A stretch of DNA of 64,000 nucleotides. It comes from Saccharomycopsis malanga (taxonomy: Eukaryota; Ascomycota; Saccharomycetes; Ascoideales; Saccharomycopsidaceae). Position 1 is the stretch's first letter. Every line of letters starts with the position of its first letter. Made by a program: the position numbers and the translations under genes. The DNA is taken from contig CP025321.1 in the NCBI GenBank assembly GCA_004014935.1, positions 2,232,001 to 2,296,000 on the forward strand. Reading direction: 5' to 3'. The notes beneath the pieces are model-generated. The model was not told where the DNA came from. It saw only the letters and a program-made list of their open reading frames with translations, and did not search any database. Positions 30,039 to 39,368 of the stretch are shown here, piece by piece.

Positions 30039-32897
30039 TTAGACCAACTTACCAGCACGTTTCAACTTCAAACGTTCAGCGAAAGAAAGTGGTTTATCAG
30101 ATGGGGCTGGCGAAGATTCAGAAGATCTTGGAGCTGGCGATGAAGAACTGAACGATCTAGTGGCACCAGAGTCTCTTTGAGCAGCAGGAGGGTTAGGTTT
30201 TCCACCGTAAGAAAAGTTGCGAGAAGCACCTCCGTAAGGGTCGGCGCGATGTCTATTGACTCTTTGTTTATTATTTTCAACGGTTTGGAACGAGTTTTCA
30301 CGAGACTTGTTCTTTTCAGCAAGAAGTCTTTCGATTTCAGCTTCACGCTCACGTTGTTTGGCAGCCGCTTCTTCGTTTTTAGCTCTAGCCTCGGCAAATT
30401 CACGTTTCATTTTCTCCAATTCCTCCTTCTTCTTTCTTTCTTCTTCTTCCTTCTTGGCAGCAGCCTTGGCTTGTTCCTCGGCTCTACGTTTCTCCTCCTT
30501 TTCTTGCTCTCTAGCTCTGATAAGTTCTTGGAGTTTTTGTTCTTTGAGAAGCTGGATTCTGGCGGCTTTTTCCTTCTCAATCTTGATGGTAGCCTTAGCA
30601 TTCAACTGTTTAATCTGTTCGGCACGAGCAGCACTGACCTTGTCGATATAAGTCTTGTACGTAGGGACGATTCTTTGCAATCTGTCACGCAATTTGATGG
30701 AATCCTCATGTTCCTTTTTGGCTTTTTCAACAAGTTTGGATTTCATGAGGTTGTAATTCTCAATATCCTTTTGTTTCTGGGTCTTTTCGTCTTGTTCCAA
30801 AAGTTTCAATTCGTATTTTCTGAAAGCTCTTTCCAAATGATCGTTACGTTTGAACAAAGCCTTCATACGGTCTTGTGTGTCTTTCTGATCCTTGGTCAAG
30901 TTGTCCATTTGCATTTGTCTCAAATCAGCAATATCAAGATCCTTAATATTGTTAGGATCAATGTAAATGATTCCAGCTTTATTGATATCGTTGACTTTCT
31001 TCAATTTTTCCTGTTCCATGATTTCTTCCTTTTGTTTCTTTTGTTTCTCCTCGGCTCTTCTAAGAGCTTCTTGTTCTTGTCTTTCCAACTCTGCTTGTCT
31101 TTCGGCTGCCAATTTCTCTTCTCTTGCCTTTGTCTCTGCCTCGATTCTTCTTGCCTCGGCCTCCTCTTCTTCTTGTCTTCTCTTTTCCAAAAAGACTCTT
31201 CTTTCTTCAATCTCCTGGCGTTCTTTTTCGATTTCCTCGTTGGCCAAAGCAAGGGCTCTGCTCTTGTCAGCTTGCAACTGCTCAATGTAGGTTGCATCGG
31301 TGTTGTAGAGAGATTTCAACAAGGTGTTGGACAATTTGGATAATTGCACCTTGATCAAATCAGCAGCAACATCGGACTCGAAAGGATTGCTGGTGAAAGA
31401 AACAATGTTTGCATCGTGATCAATGCGGAATGGTGGGATTAAACCATCTTTCCCAGCATTGATTAAAGCGTTTTCAATCACAACCGGAGATAATTCATAA
31501 TTAGTTCCTTTAAAAGTGGTCAAATCAAGCAAAAACTCAAATTTGATGTTTTCGTAATTCTTGGCAATTTGCTTGAAAATCTTAATCACCACAGTTTTCA
31601 ACAAATCAGCAAAAAACACCTTGTAGTTTGGCGATTGGTGGATTTTATCCAAAATAGGAACCAACTCAGACTGAAGAAACAACGGATTGAAATCCTCGTT
31701 TTCAAGAAACTGGAACAACATTTTCAAGTCCTTGTCAACAAACTTCAAAAACGAAGCATTGTTGATCGAATCTATCACAGATTGACGAGTAGGAGGCTGG
31801 TGCAAGTTTAAGAGTTTGGACAATTTGTTGAATTTCTGTTTGTCCTCCTCATAAGTGGTTTCTGTAACCTCGGAAACAGACAACGACGACAAGACAATGA
31901 TGGAGGCGTAGTTCTTCAAGTTCTCCAAAGTAGCATTTGGAGACTGCGAATACAAGTTGAAGAATTTCAACCAAGATACAGACCGATACAAAGTGTTGAC
32001 CGAAACGTTGAAAATCTTGGCAAGGTTCTCGTAATAGTTCAACATCATGCTAGGCTTAGGTTGTCTTTTGGAAAAGACCAAAAGAGTGTGGATATCTTCC
32101 ACAATCTTGAAACTTTCCTGGTACAACTCCAATTTGACTGCAATGTTCAATCCGTTGAATCGCAACTGCAAGAACCGTTCCAAAGTGGTCGGGTTCGACA
32201 AATCAATCTGGTTTTGCGCATTAAACGAGTTGGTGTACGATTGGTTAGCATAAAAGTTGATGGACTGCAAATGGTTTCTGATCAACTCACTGATCTTCTT
32301 AAACTCCTGCTTTCTTCCGTACTGCTCGCAAAACTTGAACGACTGGCTTACAATATAGCAGTACACAACCTCCAATTGCTTGGTGTTGCGGATAATGTCC
32401 AACACTGCTCTGTACGAGTCATACATAAAACGTAAATACGGTGTCAAAATCTCGCGATCCGATCTGTCTTTATTGTCGTCATTCGACACAATCGACAACA
32501 ATACAGCCTCTGGCGATCTCACCTCGTCCAAATCAATGCTTACGTCCTCGGTGGCGCTTGTAGCACTCTTCTTGGCCTCACTCAACGCCTTTTCTCCATG
32601 CTGGATAAATCTTCTCACTACAGTACCGACTGTTTCCAAGCCATTGTTGATGGTTTGCACGTTTTTCTTATAACTGTACAACCCCTCCTTGGCTGATCTG
32701 AAATCACGCTTTTCCACACACAACTGCACAAAGAGTAATCCAATAGATTCAGCAGCAGGCGCAGAAATATACTTAAACTTCTTAGCCCCAATGAAATTTT
32801 TCAAAATATCCAAAGCCTCATCGCTGTTATTGATCTTAATCAAGTTCTCACACGTCTTGATGATGTTTTCCGGCCGGATCGCCGCAACAGGTGCCAT
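30039..32897 (-). CDS. RPG1: translation initiation factor eIF3 subunit a
   Basis: A 952-residue protein (964 in S. cerevisiae Rpg1/Tif32). The N-terminus MAPVAAIRPENIIKTCENLI is typical. TPR/PCI helices fill about residues 20-500 (GLNIAVKLELYQESFKIVEDIHTLL). From about 540 on there is a very long charged coiled coil full of Arg/Glu/Lys (EEIEKERQEIEERR). The tail is Ser/Arg/Gly-rich and ends SFAERLKLKRAGKLV. eIF3a is the scaffold of eIF3 on the 40S subunit. Two Reb1-type sites lie about 115 and 320 bp upstream of the start. A decayed SINE lies just behind the stop codon. Confidence 0.96.
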   Translation of the reverse strand: MAPVAAIRPENIIKTCENLIKINNSDEALDILKNFIGAKKFKYISAPAAESIGLLFVQLCVEKRDFRSAKEGLYSYKKNVQTINNGLETVGTVVRRFIQHGEKALSEAKKSATSATEDVSIDLDEVRSPEAVLLSIVSNDDNKDRSDREILTPYLRFMYDSYRAVLDIIRNTKQLEVVYCYIVSQSFKFCEQYGRKQEFKKISELIRNHLQSINFYANQSYTNSFNAQNQIDLSNPTTLERFLQLRFNGLNIAVKLELYQESFKIVEDIHTLLVFSKRQPKPSMMLNYYENLAKIFNVSVNTLYRSVSWLKFFNLYSQSPNATLENLKNYASIIVLSSLSVSEVTETTYEEDKQKFNKLSKLLNLHQPPTRQSVIDSINNASFLKFVDKDLKMLFQFLENEDFNPLFLQSELVPILDKIHQSPNYKVFFADLLKTVVIKIFKQIAKNYENIKFEFLLDLTTFKGTNYELSPVVIENALINAGKDGLIPPFRIDHDANIVSFTSNPFESDVAADLIKVQLSKLSNTLLKSLYNTDATYIEQLQADKSRALALANEEIEKERQEIEERRVFLEKRRQEEEEAEARRIEAETKAREEKLAAERQAELERQEQEALRRAEEKQKKQKEEIMEQEKLKKVNDINKAGIIYIDPNNIKDLDIADLRQMQMDNLTKDQKDTQDRMKALFKRNDHLERAFRKYELKLLEQDEKTQKQKDIENYNLMKSKLVEKAKKEHEDSIKLRDRLQRIVPTYKTYIDKVSAARAEQIKQLNAKATIKIEKEKAARIQLLKEQKLQELIRAREQEKEEKRRAEEQAKAAAKKEEEERKKKEELEKMKREFAEARAKNEEAAAKQREREAEIERLLAEKNKSRENSFQTVENNKQRVNRHRADPYGGASRNFSYGGKPNPPAAQRDSGATRSFSSSSPAPRSSESSPAPSDKPLSFAERLKLKRAGKLV

Positions 32898-33013
32898 TTT
32901 TAATACAATTCCTGTATATTATTCCTGCTTTCTAATAAATAATTCTATTCAGCTCTTGATTTGATTCACCTCAGTGAAATTTTTTACACCTATAAAAATT
33001 ATTCGTTGTTTGG

Positions 33014-33021
33014 TTACCCGG
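33014..33021 (+). promoter_or_regulatory. Reb1-type site (TTACCCGG), RPG1 promoter
   Basis: An exact match to the TTACCCG core bound by the general regulatory factor Reb1, 117 bp upstream of the RPG1 start; a second copy is at 33219-33226. Confidence 0.5.
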
Positions 33022-33242
33022 ATGGGTGTGGGGTGTGGGGGTGTATGGAAGTAGATAATGGCTTTATATGGTAAAGTTATTGACTTAATTTGAACTGGAG
33101 ATGAACAATTATCTTAATATTGTATAATTAAACATTGTATCTTGTGAAAAAAGCTAAATTTAATCTCTGCAGCTTTCACAACTTGATAGTTCTATCCTTT
33201 ACATAGATTATACCGTGGTTACCCGGATTATACCATACTTGT

Positions 33243-33552
33243 TATAATAATATCATATATTTCAAGCCCAGTACATGTCTGTTTTGTATAGATGTGCTAT
33301 TTCTGGAGGGCTTTGGTGAGTTTTAATGGGGAAAACTCAATCATGTTCGATTATCTTGATTTTTTAATCAATTAAGTGGAGAGTAAGCATCATCATCGTA
33401 AGAGAAGTAAGTAAAGTGCTTATAGTAATCGAACCCTGGAGCCTGTTTGGTCCTTTTTCGTTAAATTACTTGTTAAACTACCCTTCTAAATATTCATAAT
33501 ATGTAATAATCTTATATTTTGAGCCCAGCACATATCAATCCCGTCTGGCTAT
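33243..33552 (-). repeat. SINE-A copy plus a second tail fragment
   Basis: 33243-33487 is a diverged near-full copy on the minus strand, with body and B-box region (rc of TAATCGAACCCTGG). 33503-33552 is another minus-strand tail (TAATCTTATATTTTGAGCCC). Confidence 0.75.
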
Positions 33553-33759
33553 TTATATTTCCAGATTGTTGGTATGTTCCTTCAATGCTTGCAATTCTCT
33601 TACTAAAATAACTCCATTGAATTGACCAGCATCTTCCGCAGTTGTTCATCTCACTAACACCACATACAGCTTCTGATACAAGTCCTCTTTGGAGACTGTT
33701 ATCTCCCTCTATTCCTATTATCTCTGATTATACGTCTTACAAAGATTAGACCTAATATT

Positions 33760-34405
33760 TGGTATACTCTTGCAAAGTAAAGATATTCTGTCTTTTTAAC
33801 AAAAATATGCAATACCTTATTATTCCGAAGAAATACGTACCTTATAAGCTAAAAAGGTCTGCTTTATACCTCAACATTTTCGCCCTTTATAGATACCTAC
33901 TTTAAAGTTGTTCCGTAGTTTCTGATTGCTGGCCACTAACTTTGCACTATTTGAGGTAGTTTACTGAAATTTTTATTCATAACAACAAGTTTTTTAAGGG
34001 CTAAAAAAAGGTATTGATTTTTGTAGGTTTTGAGAGGAGCGTACATTTGATAATCACCTCAGAATATTTTTAAACTGCTACATTTCAAATTCCTGTAATA
34101 GGGCTTGCTAAAGCATAACTTGCTTGGGATTAATGTAATATATTAACTCGTTGCTAATGTAAAAAACTGTGGAACTGGCTTTACCAGGTTCGTTACAGTT
34201 TATATACGATAGATTTCTTTGACAAATATGATCTATAAATAAAAACTGGAAAATCGTCTAGAAAAATGGGGTTTAAAATAATTAAATTTGAGCATAAAGC
34301 ATGAAAAAATTTGAAAAAGAGTATAAAGAATCAAACAACTGTTTAAGGAAGAGATCTCAATAAAGAGTATAGTTTTCTGTCATGATATTTAGAGGCGTGA
34401 AAGCT
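33760..34405 (+). repeat. repeat C copy 3, strongly diverged and rearranged
   Basis: Shares GCAAAGTAAAGATATTCTGTC and TTTTTAACAAAAATATGC with the left part of the other copies. Further right it shares GTACATTTGATAATCACC and a GGGCTTGCTAAAGCATAA block. The tRNA-like segment is missing. Confidence 0.5.
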
Positions 34406-34544
34406 GGTGATCTTGGTTTTTGTTCATTGGTTGAGTTGAATAAAAGGAGGTGTTATACTTAACAATTTAATTGCTTTAGTTAATTTGCTTCAACTCCCAT
34501 TGTAAAAAACACTATCACTAAGCAACTTAAACAATATCACTTTA

Positions 34545-34640
34545 TGGGGCTCGAACTCGGGACATATATATCTTTAAAAAAGTTGATTCACATGTAGCAA
34601 TGCACATAACCAAACCAAATGAGCCACAACTAGTTCTCAG
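34545..34640 (-). other. tRNA-like relic
   Basis: On the minus strand an A-box-like GTGGCTCATTTGG is followed, about 60 nt on, by a B-box-like GAGTTCGAGCCCC. The D and T stems do not pair fully and the acceptor ends do not match. I therefore take it as a decayed tRNA or tRNA-derived retroposon head rather than a working gene. Confidence 0.35.
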
Positions 34641-34809
34641 GGCTGGTTACCCGGTTTTGATGTTTTTCTTCTTTTCCCGTAAAGCTTGGATTGTTGATGA
34701 GTTGTTGATGAATTATATGACGCTTTACCAAATTAGATCGCAATATGTTTAAACTGCTGCGTCATTTAAATCATTGAAGAATTCATCACTTCAAGTTTAA
34801 TTTGATATT

Positions 34810-34817
34810 TTACCCGG
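34810..34817 (+). promoter_or_regulatory. Reb1-type site (TTACCCGG), PHB1 promoter
   Basis: Exact core match 137 bp before the PHB1 start codon; another lies at 34647-34654. Confidence 0.5.
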
Positions 34818-34953
34818 ATATACATGCAACACAACGCAGCAGGCACGTGACCGAGGCGAAAAAGCAGAAGCAAAAGAAGCATAAAACGAAGGCGACGACT
34901 GGGGGCGGCGTTATTGGATAAATAGACAAGATTGGAATTATAGGAAAGAAGTG

Positions 34954-35805
34954 ATGAACAGAGTGTCTAATATTATAAGTAGATTGGCAATTCCGGTTGG
35001 AGTTGCGGTGACTGCAGCATCGTATTCGTTGTATGATGTGAATGGTGGTCAAAGAGTGATTTTATTTTCGAGATTAGATGGTATTAAACAAAATGTTATT
35101 GGGGAAGGTACACATTTCTTGATTCCATGGTTGGAAAGAGCTATTACTTTCAATATTAGAACGAGACCAAAAAGCATCAGCACCACTACTGGGTCGAAGG
35201 ATTTGCAGATGGTCAGTTTGACATTGAGAGTGTTACATAGACCAGATGTCAACAAATTGCCAGCGATTTACCAGACATTAGGGCTTGATTATGATGAAAG
35301 AGTGTTGCCGTCAATTGGAAATGAAGTTTTGAAGTCGATTGTGGCGCAGTTTGATGCTGCAGAGTTGATTACTCAAAGAGAAGTGGTATCATCTCGGATC
35401 CGACAAGAATTGGCCGAAAGAGCCAAGGAATTCCATATTAAATTGGAAGATGTCAGCATCACTCACATGACTTTTGGCAACGACTTCACCAAAGCCGTTG
35501 AGCAGAAGCAGATTGCGCAGCAGGACGCCGAAAGAGCCAAGTTTTTGGTCGAGAAAGCCGAGCAAGAACGACAAGCTGCGGTTATAAGAGCTGAGGGTGA
35601 AGCCGAGGCCGCTGACCATATTTCCAAGGCTTTGCAAAAGGCCGGCGATGGCTTGTTGCTCATCAGAAGAATCGAAGCTTCCAAAGATATTGCCAATACC
35701 TTGGCAAACAGCCCTAATATCACTTATTTGCCAAGCTCTGGTAAAGCCAATGGTGGAGACGCCAGTGGCGCTAACAACTCCTTATTGTTGAACTTGGGAC
35801 GTTGA
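34954..35805 (+). CDS. PHB1: prohibitin 1, mitochondrial inner membrane
   Basis: A 283-residue protein (287 in S. cerevisiae). A short N-terminal hydrophobic anchor (LAIPVGVAVTAASYSLY) is followed by the SPFH/prohibitin domain: GGQRVILFSRLDGIKQNVIGEGTHF, IRTRPKSISTTTGSKDLQMV, GLDYDERVLPSIGNEVLKS, FDAAELITQRE. A coiled coil follows (EQKQIAQQDAERAKFLVEKAEQERQ). Phb1 and Phb2 form ring complexes that stabilise new respiratory-chain proteins and restrain m-AAA protease. The start codon is the ATG at 34954, directly after an in-frame GTG. Confidence 0.97.
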   Translation: MNRVSNIISRLAIPVGVAVTAASYSLYDVNGGQRVILFSRLDGIKQNVIGEGTHFLIPWLERAITFNIRTRPKSISTTTGSKDLQMVSLTLRVLHRPDVNKLPAIYQTLGLDYDERVLPSIGNEVLKSIVAQFDAAELITQREVVSSRIRQELAERAKEFHIKLEDVSITHMTFGNDFTKAVEQKQIAQQDAERAKFLVEKAEQERQAAVIRAEGEAEAADHISKALQKAGDGLLLIRRIEASKDIANTLANSPNITYLPSSGKANGGDASGANNSLLLNLGR

Positions 35806-36694
35806 TGCAGCGGCGCAGTTTATTGGTTTGCTCTGTTTTCAAGAAGAGTATTACACATAGCCTACGAGTCATGATTGTAAATAGCACATTATTGTTCTTA
35901 AGTTGTGTAAGTTGTGTAAAATAATCAAAATTGTAGGTGTAAAAAAAAACATTGTTCAAAAAAGCTCCTAATCTGGTGTAATGTAAAGATTCTACTCCTA
36001 TGGCTTGGTTGATTAAACTTATCTGTCGATACTCAAGCCATAGCAGTTTTCTGTTGTTTGGTTATCTTTCTGAGTCCACACAGTGGTCTAGAACGTTCAT
36101 TTGCCCTTTTACGTATCTCACTGTTCTAATCACTATTTGAGACTCTTTTTTCTCCTTTAGCTTAGACTTTTTTTATCCTTTAGCTTGGACTTTTTTCTCC
36201 TTAATACAAATCTATCTTAAAATTACGTCTGGTGATTAACTTGAAATTACCAGACTTTTACTACAGTATGTAGTGTAAATAGACTTACACGGTGTATTGT
36301 CACATAATGTATTAAATTAAATAAAAACAATAGTTCAACTAAATATTCTCTTTGAAATTCTAAAAAGTTTCCAAAAATAATTTTACTTGGAATACACTCT
36401 CGCTGATTACTCCACAAACTACAAGTGATAGGATAAAGGAAACCAAAATTCAAGCAAAAACAGACACGTATGGTTCTTAATTAGCAAAATGTAGCGGATT
36501 TTAAGCCAAAAAGATCAAAGTCCAATGGTAAAATTCTTTGGAATTTGTCAATGTTCTCAGTGCAAACGCCGTTCATTATTTAAATCACACTTTTGTAATG
36601 TCTAATCGCAGGCTATTGAAGTTGGATACATTTGCTTATAATTAACAAAGCCATGTTTTCAATGTATTCACCCAACTAGCAATAATACTATATA
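35806..36694. other. intergenic containing repeat B copy (35986-36226)
   Basis: Repeat B words are visible: CACTGTTCTAATCACTATTTG, GAGTCCACACAGTGGTC, ACTCAAGCCATAG. The rest is AT-rich with a short repeat-C-like patch (AATACACTCTCGCTGATTAC at about 36391). No gene. Confidence 0.65.
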
Positions 36695-38137
36695 TCAGCT
36701 TCTTTGAAGCAATATTGAATATACCTGATAAAGAAGTTGAAGTCTATCTTTGGTTGGCACTGCAAAATAGATTGTATTTTCCCTTATCGACTCTGGCATC
36801 TCAAGTAAATGTTCAACATGCTTGACCGCCAACTTTGCATCATCTATTGGCATTTGTTTTAGTTTTTCGTCTGTTGACCAAAAATCTTGGAGCTTCTCAA
36901 CGAGTTTCAAAGCGTTAGCTTGCAGTTGTGCATCTTTTGTCAAGCTCTTGACACTTGCAAGAAACACTTTTGAATTTACTAGAAAATCACTCAAAATATC
37001 TTTACGTTCAGCAATGGATTTCTTCTTTAACGCGGCAAACTCCTGATACAATCTTTCCTTTTGCTTGTCTGTGAGCTCGTTATCCTTAAACTCGGGATTT
37101 GCACGATGTTTTCTCTTGAAGTCTACGTAAAACTTGTTTGGTCTGTAATTTTTCATCAAAAACGCAAAATACAAGATTACAGGGTTATACTCTGTTGATG
37201 GAGTGAAAGCCAATAGATCAAGTTTCGAAATGTCAATTTCTCGTAGCATTGAGGATTCTTCTCCCAATTGTGCCTCTTGAGAAGGACTTTCATTACTGGC
37301 AGCAGCCTTTAAAGTACACCAATCATCAAATAAAGCTTTTCTTTCTTGATCTAACTCAATCTCCAAGAACCTTGCATCATTAATGATTTTTTTCAGCTCT
37401 TCTTCCCATATTCCATATGGATTTAAATGTTCCTCCATTAATTGAAAAAAATTTTCTCTAGAATTAATCTGTTCGTTTGTAAGTTTAACTTGTTGTTCCT
37501 TTTGCTTATCTTCTTCATCGCTAGATTCTAATTCATCTAAATTTATTCCATTCTCCACATCACTTTCTTCACTATCACTTTCTTCACTATCACTTTCATA
37601 TTCACTAGACTCAGACTCTTCTGCTTTTTCTTTACTGATCTTATTATCAAAATTATCATTATCGGAATCATCAGAATCATCAGAATCATCAGAACTAGCA
37701 TATCCAGTAAGAAGTGGTGCGCTTGATTTGTCTTTTATGGTAGTCTCCAATACTTTGGTATTTTCATTATTGTCAAATTTCCCAAATTTCTCAGATTTCT
37801 CATTACTGTCAAATTTCTCAGATTTCTCAAAAATTTCTACGTTTTTGTCAATGTTTTTATTACCTTCTTTCGTATCCCATGCTTTCTCAAAACCTTCTCT
37901 CTTCTCAGCCCTCTTATTACCTTCGCCATCATTTCCTATTTTGAGTCCTCTGGCCTTGGCTATCAAAATTAATATCTGATTACGGTCCAACCCATGGACC
38001 AACTCGGCAACCGTATCATTTGGATAATTCCATTCTGACTGGCCTGTCAAAGAATTATGATAGAACCGATGCCCTGTAGATGTTATCACCAAACACCATT
38101 CTGATCCAGGAAGATCAATTTTAAATTGAGGCTTCAT
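36695..38137 (-). CDS. URN1: WW/FF-type pre-mRNA splicing-associated protein Urn1
   Basis: A 480-residue protein. An N-terminal WW-like segment (EWCLVITSTGHRFYHNSLTGQSEW) is followed by a helix block VAELVHGLDRNQILILIAKARG and a short conserved LLTGYASSDDSDD. A long acidic Ser/Asp/Glu stretch follows, then FF-type helices from about residue 225 (FFQLMEEHLNPYGIWEEELKKI...ALFDDWC). The order matches S. cerevisiae Urn1 (465 aa), a spliceosome-associated protein. The WW segment is weak (the second Trp position is poorly conserved), as it is in the yeast protein. In S. cerevisiae URN1 is close to NCE102, which is also in this window. Confidence 0.82.
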   Translation of the reverse strand: MKPQFKIDLPGSEWCLVITSTGHRFYHNSLTGQSEWNYPNDTVAELVHGLDRNQILILIAKARGLKIGNDGEGNKRAEKREGFEKAWDTKEGNKNIDKNVEIFEKSEKFDSNEKSEKFGKFDNNENTKVLETTIKDKSSAPLLTGYASSDDSDDSDDSDNDNFDNKISKEKAEESESSEYESDSEESDSEESDVENGINLDELESSDEEDKQKEQQVKLTNEQINSRENFFQLMEEHLNPYGIWEEELKKIINDARFLEIELDQERKALFDDWCTLKAAASNESPSQEAQLGEESSMLREIDISKLDLLAFTPSTEYNPVILYFAFLMKNYRPNKFYVDFKRKHRANPEFKDNELTDKQKERLYQEFAALKKKSIAERKDILSDFLVNSKVFLASVKSLTKDAQLQANALKLVEKLQDFWSTDEKLKQMPIDDAKLAVKHVEHLLEMPESIRENTIYFAVPTKDRLQLLYQVYSILLQRS

Positions 38138-38244
38138 TAATCATAAATAAGTTGCCAAATTATCAAAATCATCTCGGATATGAATAGTGTTGATGGTGAA
38201 AAATAAGTACCGCTGAGTTGGTATTTACCCTTCCACATGGGTTT

Positions 38245-38646
38245 AATAATAATAATATCATATATATTTAACATCTATATGCTTCTAGTCCTATAATCTG
38301 ATTGACTAGACACATTAACCCTTATTCTATGCTTGCTCTATTTGCAGTCCCTGTTCTTTTTACTTTTACTTATTGGCTAGCCTGATGTACACCACAAGCC
38401 ACCTCCTATTGTTCATTATATTATGAATCTATACAGTCGTCAGGATCTTCGATTACCCTTCAGGTATCTCACTGTTCTAACCATCATTTAAGACTCTATG
38501 TTCTCCTTTATTTTAGTCTTCTTTTTTCCTTTTTATATAGCCAGTTACGTTTTAACCATTCTCCGTTCAATACAAACTCATCTTATTATTACAAGCCCAG
38601 GACATGTCAGTTTTGTAGGACCTATGTCTGAAGGGACATTGGTTTA
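38245..38646 (-). repeat. SINE-A fragment interrupted by a repeat B copy
   Basis: The SINE end ATAATAATAATATCATATAT (about 38245-38262) is separated from its continuation AAGCCCAGGACATGTCAG (about 38593) by a complete-looking repeat B (38271-38592). Repeat B therefore inserted into an older SINE here. The rest of 38138-39368 is AT-rich without a recognised gene, and a SINE tail fragment (minus) lies at 39127-39180. Confidence 0.7.
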
Positions 38647-39368
38647 TATATAAGACGTAACAATATTTGACCGTTTGAGCAGGTTTTGATATAATTTTTA
38701 TTATCATTAGTCAATTCAATAGTGGAAACTAAAAAGTATGAAATATTTTTGTAAACTAGAATTTGGTATCTCTGTTAGAAGTTTTCGAACTTGGTTAAAA
38801 AGTGCCGTATTTCAAAATATCTTTTGAGTTAATATTACTGCTTCTTAATAGGCGAAATTACTGAAGAATAAGTGTTTGAAAAAAGAAGAGAATGAAACGC
38901 TTAAACAAGAAAGAATAAAGGATATGGTTCATGAATATAGTTTGAGTCAGAATCATGATATATGTAAATATAATTACCTGTAGTACTACTGATAAAGCGA
39001 TGGCAGAAGGTTTTTGCAGTTTTCAATATTTCATTGCCTTGCCTAAAATTAACGAATTACCAAGCAATTATTCAAAAGTAATCTATGAAGTTTCAATGAC
39101 TTGGACATATATAATAGCTGTAGCCTAATGAGAAGAGTAATAATAGTATTTTGGAGCCCAGTATATATCAGTTTGTTACTGTATTCTAATGCACTATCGT
39201 TACCTTTGGCCAATTCTCAAAAGTCCCGACTATAAACAATATTACAGTGATAAAATGTGAAAGAAGATAGATTTTGAATTACTATAAAATAAAATAAAAA
39301 AATATAAAAAAACCAACCAAAAACAATAAGACTTTTTTTTTAAGATAGAAAAAATGAAATAGAGACCA

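Noticed and set aside
30177-31343. 388-codon plus-strand frame rich in Phe and Leu
   Set aside because: Antisense to the Lys/Glu-rich coiled coil of eIF3a, which naturally yields a Phe/Leu-rich complement.
34545-34640. functional tRNA gene
   Set aside because: A and B boxes are recognisable, but D, T and acceptor stems do not pair.
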